From Dicyema japonicum (lineage: Eukaryota; Dicyemida; Rhombozoa; Dicyemidae): a stretch of DNA of 64,000 nt. The stretch is taken from positions 1 to 64,000 of the forward strand of contig RDEW01000040.1 in the NCBI GenBank assembly GCA_011109175.1, written 5' to 3'. Below are positions 1 to 9,904 of this stretch, in pieces. Every line of letters starts with the position of its first letter. Position 1 is the first letter of the stretch. The notes under the pieces were generated by a model. That model was not told where the DNA came from. It saw only the letters and a program-made list of their open reading frames with translations, and made no database searches. A program made the translations under genes and the position numbers.

Positions 1-1634
1 TCCAAATTGGAAATTATCTGTTTGTGACGGAGTATTTAACTTGTTTATCAAAAACTTCACTTGGATTCTTGTCACTTTGTGAGGAGATTCTGAAGATCAT
101 AAATGATGAATATACTTCTGGTGATTGGTTCTATACTGGGATTACGTACCTTATTCCAAAAGTGGATATATGTGATTCATTCAAGGAGTTAGGGTCAATG
201 CCTAATCTATGTGAACTATTGACAAATTGTGTGAACAAAAAATTATCAGAATATATTGAATCATACGATTTGGTAAGCGAAAACCAACTAGGAACTCGAA
301 TAATGTGCAGGCCATTATCAATCAATACTCAAATCAACGAAATAAAAACAATTTGACTTATACTTGTATCGACGTGAAAAAAGACTTTGACTCCGTCGAT
401 CATCATTGGACCAGGGATTACAGAATTCTGGTCTCCCCTTATGGATTGTTACATTTATTGAGAAAATTGTCACGAAATGAAAATTATGGTAAATTTAAAA
501 AGCAAAATGTTGGGAGAAGTTAAAATAAAAAGAGAATTCTAAAATTTGAACAAGTCGATAAAAACCTTCGCAAATTCATATGGACAGCCACATCCACTGC
601 AACAGGCAAAAAAGAAAAGTCTTGTCAATGCAAAATACCTCCTAAGAAGGAATTCTACATGTCATTAATTTAACGAAAACACACTATCGTAGAATTCATT
701 TCCCGAAAGTACAACATTGTAAATGTGAAGGTAAAAATAGCTGCGGCGTTATGTGGTTCACGGCTTCTGTAAGTATTGGTAACGCCCAGAGAGCACATAA
801 TGTTCATCCAAAGAACCATTAAACACTTACCTCCGTGGAAACTGTCTCCCGGCGGCACGCACATTCATCCTCATCTACCCGGAAGGAACCCCTAGCCCAC
901 CACAAGAAACTGAGCACGGTTTATCAACTAAATGTCGATGGAGTAAGGGGCAACTGCGCTCTCTCCTGGCGGAGCTGAAGATGATCGACGTGGCTTTGAA
1001 ACAAGAGACGAAACTGCCTATAAACAGTCCTACCCGGTGTTCCCTGAATACAAGTCAATACGGACTGACCGGATGAGGAAGCGGGGTGGTGGCCTACTCA
1101 TTTTATATCGGAAAGACCTTAAATGTGTGGACATTACTTCAGTGATGAAGAATATTTTGGGAGACGACGATGTTACTAAGTCAATGAAGTCTCACTTGGA
1201 ACAACAAATAGAACCATTACCTTTGTGAACGTCTATATGCCCCCACCTCATTCTTGCCCGAAGCACTACACTATGCCCAATTTATCTACTTTGGCTTTTT
1301 GAACGACGTGATCATTGGCGGGGATATCAATGGCTGGCAAGTCAACCGTCCCACTCAAAATGAAAAGTACTACTTTCGCAGACAGGACCTTTCACGGTCA
1401 TGAATGACCTGTCAAAACATACGATAACCCCCTTTAGGGAGTCAGACCAACTAACATCTACATACATCACGCTTTGTCTCCCGGCCTGGCGGCAATGTCG
1501 ACTTGGTCAGTCACTTACAACTCAAGAAGTGACCATAATGCGATCCTTTTGAAGATCAAGAGAGAATCGTCAACTAAGATGAGGTCTACATAACAATTCA
1601 ACTACAAACTAGCAGACTGGAGACTTTACCGTAC
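1..1634 (+). repeat. Left arm of a large inverted repeat (runs off the window)
   Basis: This arm reappears as the reverse complement at 8057-9779 with only scattered single-base differences, plus a gap of about 100 bases near 625 in this arm. It holds a reverse-transcriptase fragment (24-500) followed by an APE-type endonuclease fragment (about 885 onward), in an order that is not a normal LINE layout, so the duplicated unit is itself a mosaic. Base 1 pairs with about 9779, so the repeat continues beyond the window. The inner end near 1634 is where this copy carries on into more retroelement sequence while the other copy stops. Confidence 0.93.
24..500 (+). pseudogene. Dong/R4-like non-LTR reverse transcriptase fragment
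   Basis: The reading contains the RT landmarks YLIPK, a degenerate 'P..CELLT..VN' segment and then 'TYTCIDVKKDFDSVDHHW', which matches the palm motif 'D.KKAFDSVPH.W' of Dong/R4-type elements. A frame change near 350 and later stops show it is dead. The same fragment, equally broken, lies at 9296-9757 on the minus strand as part of the inverted repeat. Clade assignment rests on motif style only. Confidence 0.6.
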
Positions 1635-2200
1635 ACTTACTGACAACCTACTGCAGGACCTGGATGGCATTACTTCCATGGACAAAGTAGTCGCTTATGT
1701 AAACCGCACTATCTTGGATGCGAGATCACTATCTGTACCTAACACCACCTTAAGTACACCAGGGGATATGGCAGGTCGGCATTAACCAAGGAAAAAAACG
1801 AACTCAAAAAGTCTGGCAGATTAACTACTGAGAATAAGTTTAAACTGAAAACTTTGAACAATGAACTAAAAGACAGGGAGGTAAAAGCACAAATACCAAA
1901 ATGGAAGCATGTATTCTCTTCGTTGAATAGAAATAGACCCACTACTGAAATTTGAAAGACCATCCGAGACGACTCAAGAGTGGATGAAAGATCGTCCGAG
2001 GTGGATCAAAGCCCATAGATTTAAACAACTTAATAAATACTATGTGAAAATATCCCATAAGACCATAAGATGTCGGATGTATCCCTGAAATATCTCAGTA
2101 AACCGAAAAAGTAACCGGATACGATTCACTTCACGGAAAACGACGTGAGATATGTATTGAAAGCCATTAAAACAACCTATTCTAACAGAACGGATAAGAT
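885..2200 (+). pseudogene. APE-type endonuclease and linker of a LINE, decayed
   Basis: In pieces the frames read a typical LINE endonuclease: a 'QETKLP' motif, 'RGGGLLILYRKDLK', 'VNVYVPPP', a 'GGDING' step and a later 'SDHNAILLKIKRE' catalytic-type motif. They continue into a linker around 1600-1740 ('DWRLYRTLTDNLLQDLD') and an RT-entry-like stretch at about 2135-2220. Frameshifts and stops occur throughout. The first part duplicates the minus-strand copy at 8060-8856. It resembles the endonuclease pieces at 17.9-19.1 kb. Confidence 0.65.
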
Positions 2201-2214
2201 CTCAATCATCCTCC

Positions 2215-2575
2215 TTAAGTGGAGATGGCAAAAAGCCATAAGGAATGATGCTTTTCCCATATTCACACGGAAAATCATTTGTCTGGGATGTAACCTGTGT
2301 GGATACCTTCTCCGCTTCACTCCTTCCAAGAAACCTGGATATCAAGCCAACACAGCGGAATCAGCCAAGATCCAGAAGCACTCGGCGATTGGACCGATTC
2401 ACACCAGTAGCCATAGAAACGTAGGGAGCTTGTAGGATCCCTCACTGAGGCTTTGTTGAAAGAGATTGGAAGGAAACTAGAGAGCCGAAAAAACCCCCAC
2501 GAATCGTTCCGGCTAAGGCAACGAGTCGGGATTGCAATATTACGCAATTCTATCTGCAAATGCGTAATTATTTAA
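2215..2575 (+). pseudogene. LINE-C C-terminal module, copy 1
   Basis: In mixed frames this reads 'GKSFVWDVTCVDTFSAS', then 'DRFTPVAIET' and 'GSLTEALLKEIGRKLE', the end of the C-terminal region found on a widespread class of animal retroelement polyproteins. The aspartate-rich 'WDxTCVD' step may be part of a PD-(D/E)XK-like nuclease; that is an inference. Followed at once by a second copy. Confidence 0.6.
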
Positions 2576-2589
2576 ATTTTTTAAACACC

Positions 2590-3090
2590 GATGCCGATGC
2601 GGGAAAACAGTCGATGCGAAGGGTTTGCACCCGCTGTCCTGCAGAAGAAGCGCCGGAAGAGGATCACGTCACGCTGGTCTGAACGATGTGATCGTCAAAG
2701 CTCTGAAGGCTACTGGCTTCCCAGCAAAGCTTAAACCAGTGGGTCTCGATCGAGGAGATGGAAAGAAACCTGACGGGATGACCCTTTTCACTTTCACATC
2801 CGGATGATCTTTGGTCTGGGACGCAACTTGTGTTGACATATTCTCAAGCACGAATCTTTTCAAATCAGTTCAGACACCTGGAGCAGCTACTTCGACCGCG
2901 GAAAATTCAAAAATTAAAAATATTCCTGCCTCGAGGACCGCTACCGATTACTATTTTTATATTCGGAATTTTCTCAGGATTTGAAAAATCTTATACTCAA
3001 TGTGTCACTGTGGGAGCACTGTTACACTATGGAATACTAACTCAGTTTTTCTGGATGCTTTCCCAGACTATTATTCATTATATAACATTC
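2590..3090 (+). pseudogene. LINE-C C-terminal module, copy 2
   Basis: The frame at 2625-2800 reads '[20 protein letters not shown]', 'KLKPVGL' and '[11 protein letters not shown]', followed by 'LVWDATCVDTFS' in another frame and a decayed 'PI.IFIFGIFSG' end. The K-R/K-PDGMT...WDATCVD arrangement recurs at 31.7-32.0 kb and 47.3 kb. At least one frameshift lies near 2800. Confidence 0.7.
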
Positions 3091-3138
3091 ATCAAAGTTA
3101 TTGGCATGAACATGGATAATCTGATTTTAAAGATTCTT

Positions 3139-3915
3139 CTAATTAACTGTAGTTAAGTTTTTGTTAATTTTTAGGAATCTGCTTCCTATCATTTCATAAA
3201 GAACATTCTTATAACATGATTTGAATGAGTTTATGATCCCCATATCTAAAGGTTGAAGAAGTGCTGTTATGTTTTTAGGAAGTTTAAGAAATGATAAGTT
3301 TGAATATTCCTGACATTTGTGACAACGTACATTATCCATAATAATCAAAATTTTCCTGTTTTTTTGAACCATTTCGAAGTTTATTCTTTGTAGCCATGTA
3401 TCAAAAATATCCATCGTCATCCATGCATTTTTGAAGCTGTATATTAACCCAACACAATATACCCCATAATCTTCTGTATTTATGTTTTTTAAGTATCTTG
3501 GGGATTTCAATTTCCCGATAACAAGAGGTTTTAATTTTTCGCCTTCACGGCTGCAGCATAAAAGAACTGAAACTCGTTCTTTACTTTTCATTTTACCAAA
3601 ACAATCATCATTTGAATAGACAAATGATCTACATGAATTTTTTAATAAAAAGAGAAGTTTCATCGCAGTTAAAATATCTTTTTTATCGTATTCTTCAAAT
3701 AAACTGTCGTAATTGTTAAAAAAAACTCTTTAAGTTTTTTTTTGTCTGATGAGTTTTTTTCACCCGAAATTACTTTGAATAATAAATTCGCTTTTTAAAT
3801 CGATCAAGCCATCCATTTGATGCATTGAAATCATTAAACTGAAATTTGGCAGCAATCTTTTTTGCAATATTTTTGAGGAGACATCCAGATACTGAAATCC
3901 CATCCTTTTTCTAAA
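3139..3915 (-). pseudogene. Tigger/pogo-type DDE transposase pseudogene
   Basis: The intact 3' part (3139-3663) reads a DDE_1 superfamily transposase: 'KLKPLVIGKLKSPR', 'ILIIMDNVRCHK' (second catalytic Asp), 'LPKNITALLQPLDMGIINSFK' in pieces, the hallmark of CENPB/Tigger/pogo enzymes. Upstream, in shifted frames, come 'YFNCDETSLF' (first catalytic Asp) and a CENPB-like helix-turn-helix remnant 'GCLLKNIAKKIAAKF' with 'GWLDRFKKR'. Frameshifts near 3665 and 3780 inactivate it. No terminal inverted repeats were identified. Confidence 0.85.
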
Positions 3916-5716
3916 AAGAGGAGGAGAAAGAGAGCATTACAGTCGCTCATATGTACACGGAAGTTACACGTTAGCCGTGACACTAACCTGTTTATCTTCA
4001 AGGAAGTTATTCTCCTAACCTTCTTTATGGGTTCGAGGGGTGGTTCTTCTGTCCGAAGAGGGACAAGATCATATACCTCCTAGAGAAGACTAGAAGTGCT
4101 GCAATTAAGCACTTCTTAAAAAAGAAACTGAGATACTGTCTAAACGAGGACAAAAACAAGCTCCTGGAACCGATTAGCAAGATTGTGGAAGATCGGATCA
4201 ATAGTTTCAGGATGAGATCAAAGGTCCAGGACACATAATAAAGCTGGGAGAAACGTTCAAAAAGATAAATAATAAAAAGGAGGGAGGGTCCGTGTGGATT
4301 CCAAGCCGTATGGTAGGACTCAGATGTAATACCCTCCAGAAATCTCCTTAACTCTTTTGTCAATTAATCGTTGTTGTTGTTGTTATTGCAATAAATTTTT
4401 GAACTTTTGTCTTTGTTAGGTTTTCAATCCTTTTGATGATGTGCAGTTGTTCAATATTTGAGGTTTTCATGGATATATTGTGATTCCTTTGGTTTCATTA
4501 AGACTCCTGTAACCTCATGTTTTGGACTCATAAGTTTGACTTATCAGCCCGGAAACGAAATGGCCCCGGGTTCTCATACTAATCGACAATTATTATTATT
4601 TTACTAATGAATTAATTCTTTTTTCATATATTTCCGCTGTTTTTACAAAATTGAAATTATATCTTACTTTTGATAACCTAATTTATTAATGAAAAAGAAT
4701 TCTTAGAAGGAATTTTGTTTAAACTGTCAATAAATACAGCTTTGTGTTTTCACCACTTCAGACATACGCACGCAACAAGCTTTTGATAAAAAGAAAATGA
4801 ACAACTTTATATGATTCACCAATTTACAGTTCAACTTTAAATGAATCACCAACTTACAGTTTATGGAGGTGATAAAAAATGGAGAGGTCGAATTATCAAC
4901 TCCAATAAAAATGGTAATCAACTCATAAATCTTTTCATAGGTTTTTAAAAATGAACACAGAATTGGATTTTATGAATATTTTGGAAAATGGATGCATATA
5001 ATATAAGTCGCCTATTGGAAAATATTACATGTCTAATTTGCTAATGAAATAATTATTGGTTTTAAAATTTTTTTATGAATAATTAGAAACAACTATTCTC
5101 GCCACTGGTATCTTGGCAAAATATGAATTCACTTGGACACGATCTGGTTCTGAGAATATTAACGTTAGTATACCTGGCGCTTTGCTCGACAAGACATCTT
5201 GGTTTAAAATTTCTACCGGACGAAATTTCAAAGAGCAAAACAGCAATATAAATGAAAACATTTTCTATGATCTCATTTTCTCGAAATTTATATAGATAAC
5301 GAAAGAATTTAAGAAATTGTTAATGAATATGTTCTATAAATGATTAATTGCAAAAATAAAATTTTACCTATCATTCTATTACTTCTTAGTGACGATAATA
5401 TAAGTTCTCTAAATTTGAGTTAAACAGGATTAATTTCGTGGCCACCTCAACCCTGAGACTGATTAGCCACTAGAGTAACTAGTTAATCAATTCATTTTTC
5501 TTATAAATTTATTATTTTTTAAGATTGATTGATAATTTTGTGGTAAATTATAAAACACAATCAGAAATGTCACATATTGGTTGAGTTTCAGCATCATATT
5601 ACCAAACCAAATAGTTAAATATCCAATTTGAATAATCCTCTATTATTTCTTAAGAAGGTCAGTTGATATAAGCAACATACACCATAAAAATCAATCTCAA
5701 GTCACAAATTAGTTGG
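3916..5716. other. Mostly unassigned, AT-rich; weak retroelement traces
   Basis: At 4024-4220 (+) there is a short lysine-rich open frame ('YLLEKTRSAAIKHFLKKKLR') that could be a retroelement tail. At about 4540-4600 a GC-richer patch followed by a TTATTATTATT run looks like a LINE 3' end. 4620-5716 shows no convincing gene on either strand. Confidence 0.4.
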
Positions 5717-5848
5717 GTTTTTGTTGAGTACACTTTATTTGTGACCAAAACTCACTTTCTTGCAAAAATATGATTTTTTAATAAGATTGATTTCAAATTG
5801 TGAACATTGACATATATATATTTGTGAACAAAAATACTTTAAAATTGG
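5717..5848 (+). repeat. Dispersed repeat, copy 1
   Basis: About 132 bases, starting near 'GTTGAGTACACTTTATTTG', recur at 6602-6734 in the same orientation with roughly 90% identity by eye. No coding potential recognised in either copy. Confidence 0.85.
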
Positions 5849-6601
5849 CAAGAATTTTTTAGAGTTATTAGTTTTATGATTGAAGATCCTAATATTTTGT
5901 AAAAATAGACATAGACTTCGGAGTGTTGTATTGTGTGTATTCGAATTCATTCACGTTTGTTGCGAAGGAGAATGGATTAGTGTTGGAATTCTATACTCCA
6001 AGATTTTGAGACTTTTTTACAGATATCTCTGAGTTTTACAGCAAGAATCCCATATATTTCATAATTGGCAATATTAAATCATACTCCGAGGGGACTCGTT
6101 CGCAATCCACGCATCAGGTATCCTCAACTGACATTTGTTTAATTGTTAAAAAATTATTTTGTTTAAAAAAATAGTTGGTATCTTCGTTTTTTTCAAAAGT
6201 GATATGATTCTATTCCTGTTCGTTGAGAAAAACGTTACGGTTTTAGTACTCGAAGCTATTTTTCATTTTTTTGAATATGTAGTTAACTATCTGGCACTTA
6301 TAACACATGGCCATAATCTTCTTAAATTGTATTCCGTTCACTTCCGCCTTCGAACTGATTGGCAGCTTGCAAACAGAAAGAACACGAAACACTATTAAAG
6401 GAAACACTCGTATTAAGTTAAGGGGAAGTAATACGAAACGACAATGCTTTTTAACCGACTTCCACCAGGAAAATCTAACCCAAGAAGTTGCTTAACTGCA
6501 GGTGAATCGATTATGAGGATTTGTTCCAAAGCAAGCACATGAGCTTTCCCATTTCTATTGAAATGATCAATAGAGATATTTCAAACTTTAGTAGTCGTTT
6601 T

Positions 6602-6734
6602 TATTGAGTACACTTTATTTTGTGACCAAAACTCACTTTCTTGCAAAAAATATGATTATTTGATAAGATTGATGTCAAATTGTGAACATTGACATATATA
6701 TTTTTTGTGAACAAAAATTCTTAAAAATTGGCAA
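6602..6734 (+). repeat. Dispersed repeat, copy 2
   Basis: Direct-repeat partner of 5717-5848, separated by about 750 bases of AT-rich sequence in which I see no gene. The copies differ mainly in homopolymer lengths and a few substitutions. Confidence 0.85.
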
Positions 6735-6744
6735 GTAAGTACTT

Positions 6745-7345
6745 TTTTGAGAAATCCTCCTTCATTATCTTTCTTAATAAAAGCCGGGATTTCAGGAAGA
6801 AACTAACGTCCGTTTACTTTGCCGATAGTTTCCCCGATTTTAACAACTTTGATACTAAGACTAAGTTATCGATGGAAAGGAGAATTGAGAGATACGTCGA
6901 AGCCCGTCTGATTCAGTCATTTTTGAAATTTCAGGTTCATTTTATGTATATATGCGATGTTGTTGGATCGTTTTCTACCAAACATTTCCATAAATCAGTA
7001 AAGCTGTTGATTTTGAAATACAATCTGAACATGTACTACATTCTGTAAGTCGCGATGCTCTAATAACTCTAATTTTTACAAATTTAATAGAATTACTTTC
7101 TTGTGATATAATGAAAGTGTAGTGAATCTTTCTGTCACCCGTTCTTGGACAAGGTCGCTTGAGTTTATTGAGATTTGCATATTTTTTGACATTTGATGGG
7201 CAAAGTAAAGGGATATGACAGACTCTGCCTTTCTATCCAATATCGAAAGATCTCTTAGAAGAGAATTGAACCTCGCGAAATACTTTGATTGAGACAGAGG
7301 CTCGTAATGGAGGTGATCAGAGGAAACACTCACAAAATCTGGCAT
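6745..7345. other. Two short unassigned ORFs (plus 6728-7048, minus 7076-7345)
   Basis: The plus frame gives a basic, helical-looking segment ('MERRIERYVEARLIQSFLKF'). The minus frame contains 'SSDHLHYEPLSQSKYFARF'. The minus segment has a diverged relative at about 46574-46735 (minus), where a frame reads 'SDHCYLEPLPHPKSFVRF'. I do not recognise either. They may be fragments of one unknown element or gene family. Confidence 0.3.
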
Positions 7346-7884
7346 TTTAGTAAAATGACTATAGTTGTTTTTTATTTAAAATTAAATTTTGAAGCCAAAA
7401 ACGAACTCGACTTTTAATGAAGCGCGATCGTTCTCGTTTTCTCACTAAACACTGTTCATAAATTCCGCATGTTTTATAAGATTTTTAGTCTTTAGTTTAG
7501 AATTCAAGGGTTTCAAGACCCAATCTCTGGTTTTAAAAGACGCTCCCATATTTTAGTTCCTTCTTCGCTTTTTAACCATCTTTGAGAGCCATTATTCAGG
7601 ATTGGCTCCTTTTTTGCTTTATCTTGAATGTTTAAGGATTCACATGAAAGCGAATAAGAAACAGTATTGAACACAATTTATTGAGATTTTAGTCAATGAT
7701 TTAAATCGTGATGAACCTTGATGACTAAAGGACAGATTAATTTTCTCGCGTCTTGCCAAACTTTCTGTGTGTTCTAAACACGGGATTATACTGTTGGATC
7801 TCTGGGAACGCCCGTCATTGTTACTTGCGTTTTGTTAGTCATCGGTTTCCTTCACTTCACTTGAATGTAATGTAAATAAATAGC
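7346..7884. other. Non-coding, with a piece related to 58.9 kb
   Basis: No gene seen. Bases about 7793-7880 ('GGATCTCTGGGAACGCC' and 'TTGTTAGTCATCGGTTT' through 'AAATAAATA') match 58965-59050 in order and orientation, so this is a dispersed repeat of unknown type, probably retroelement leader sequence. Confidence 0.5.
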
Positions 7885-7990
7885 AAACAGCGCAGTGTAA
7901 TAAGTTCAGAGTCCGAGTTCGAATCTCAGTGCTTTCTATTCCGGTTGTAGGTTCAACGTATCTACAATACTTCTGGATAGAAGAGCGACG
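7885..7990 (+). repeat. tRNA-derived SINE, truncated copy
   Basis: Contains the B-box-like 'GAGTTCGAATCTCAGTGCT' followed by 'GGTTGTAGGTTCAACG' and 'TCTACAATACTTCTGGA', which line up with the full-length SINE at 32419-32750. It ends abruptly at 'GAGCGACG', immediately against the telomeric array. Confidence 0.7.
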
Positions 7991-8025
7991 TTAGGGTTAG
8001 GGTTAGGGTTAGGGTTAGGGTTAGG
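7991..8025 (+). repeat. Interstitial telomeric repeat (TTAGGG)n
   Basis: Five perfect TTAGGG units followed by a partial TTAGG. It sits between a truncated SINE and the inner edge of the right inverted-repeat arm. TTAGGG is the ancestral animal telomere unit. Confidence 0.95.
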
Positions 8026-8056
8026 ACGGGCGGGCGTAACAAGTAACAATGACGGG

Positions 8057-9779
8057 CACGGTAAAGTCTCCAGTCTGCTCGTTTGTAGTTGAATTGTTAT
8101 GGGACCTCCTCCTAGTTGACGTTTCTCTCTTGATCTTCAAAAGGATCGCATTATGGTCACTTCTTGAGTTGTAAGTGACTGACCAAGTCGACATTGCAGC
8201 CAGGCCGGGAGAACAAAGCGTGATGTATGTAGAAGTTAGTTGGTCTGACTCCCTAAAGGGGTTATCGTATGTTTTGACAGGTCATTCATGACCGTGAAAA
8301 GTCCTGTCTGCGAAAGTAGTACTTTTCATCTTGAGTGGGACGGTTGACTTGCCAGCCATTGATATCCCCGCCAATGATCACGTCGTTCAAAAAAGCCAAA
8401 GTAGATAAATTGGGCATAGTGTAGTGCTTCGGGCAAGAACGAGGTGGGGGCACATAGACGTTCACAAAGGTAATTGGTTCTATTTGTTGTTCCAAGTGAG
8501 ACTTCATTGACTTTAGTAACATCGTCGTCTCCCAAAATATTCTTCATCACTGAAGTAATGTCCACACATTTAAGGTCTTTCCGATATAAAATGAGTAGGC
8601 CACCACCCCGCTTCCTCATCCGGTCAGTCCGTATTGACTTGTATTCAGGGAACACCGGGGTAGGACTGTTTATAGGCAGCTTCGTCTCTTGTTTCAAAGC
8701 CACGTCGATCTTCAGCTCCGCCAGGAGAGAGCGCAGTTGCCCCTTACTCCATCGACATTTAGTTGATAAACCGTGCTCAGTTTCTTGTGGTGGGCTAGGG
8801 GTTCCTTCCGGGTAGATGAGGATGAATGTGCGTGCCGCCGGGGAGACAGTTTCCACGGAGGTAAGTGTTTAATGGTTCTTTGGATGAACATTATGTGCTC
8901 TCTGGGCGTTACCAATAGTTACAGAAGCCGTGAACCACATAACGCCGCAGCTATTTTTACCTTCACATTTACAATGTTGTACTTTCGGGAAATGAATTCT
9001 ACGATAGTGTGTTTTCGTTAAATTAATGACATGTAGAATTCCTTCTTAGGAGGTATTTTGCATTGTTCCAAGTCACCATAAAATTGGAGGAGCATTCGTT
9101 CTGCTTTATTACTGACGGACTCGAGGCCTCTTCCAAATTTATTTATTGGTAGATTAAGACTTTCTTTTTTGCCGGTTGCAGTGGATGTGGCTGTCCACAT
9201 GAATTTGCGAATGTTTTTATCGACCTGTTCAAATTTTAGAATTCTCTTTTTATTTTAACTTCTCCCAACATTTTGCTTTTTAAATTTAACCATAATTTCC
9301 ATTTCGTGACAATTTTCTCAATAAATGTGACAATCCATCAGGGGAGACCAGAATTCTGTAATCCCTGGTCCAATGATGATCGACGGAGTCAAAGTCTTTT
9401 TTCACGTCGATACAAGTATAAGTCAAATTGTTTCCATTTCGTTGATTTGAGTATTGATTGATAATGGCCTGCACATTATTCGAGTTCCTAGTTGGTTTTC
9501 GCTTACCAAATCGTATGATTCAATATATTCTGATAATTTTTTGTTCACACAATTTGTCAATAGTTCACATAGATTAGGCATTGACCCTAACTCCTTGAAT
9601 GAATCACATATATCCACTTTTGGAATAAGGTACGTAATCCCAGTATAGAACCAATAACCAGAAGTATATTCATCATTTATGATCTTCAGAATTTCCTCAC
9701 AAAGTGACAAGAATCCAAGTGGAAGTTTTTGATAAACAAGTTAAATACTCCGTCACAAACAGATAATTTCCAATTTGGA
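8057..9779 (-). repeat. Right arm of the large inverted repeat
   Basis: Reverse complement of 1-1634. It includes the same endonuclease fragment (8060-8856), RT fragment (9296-9757) and junctions. It is about 100 bases longer because it retains a segment around 9066-9165 that the left arm lacks; the extra segment encodes 'LPINKFGRGLES'. The arm ends at about 8057 in GACGGGC next to the telomeric array. Just outside its outer end, a 22-base motif containing the palindrome TTCCAATTTGGAA occurs twice (about 9767 and 9808). Confidence 0.93.
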
Positions 9780-9904
9780 AGGATCTGTATAAGTGATTGC
9801 ATTATTTCCAATTTGGAAGGATCTGAGAATTTATATTAGTATATGACAATACAATTTTAGTTGGAAATTCATTTAAATTATTTTTCGGTTGAGCTGGTGA
9901 CTCA

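Noticed and set aside
7991-8025. A true chromosome end.
   Set aside because: The array is short and is followed by more than 50 kb of ordinary sequence, so it is interstitial.
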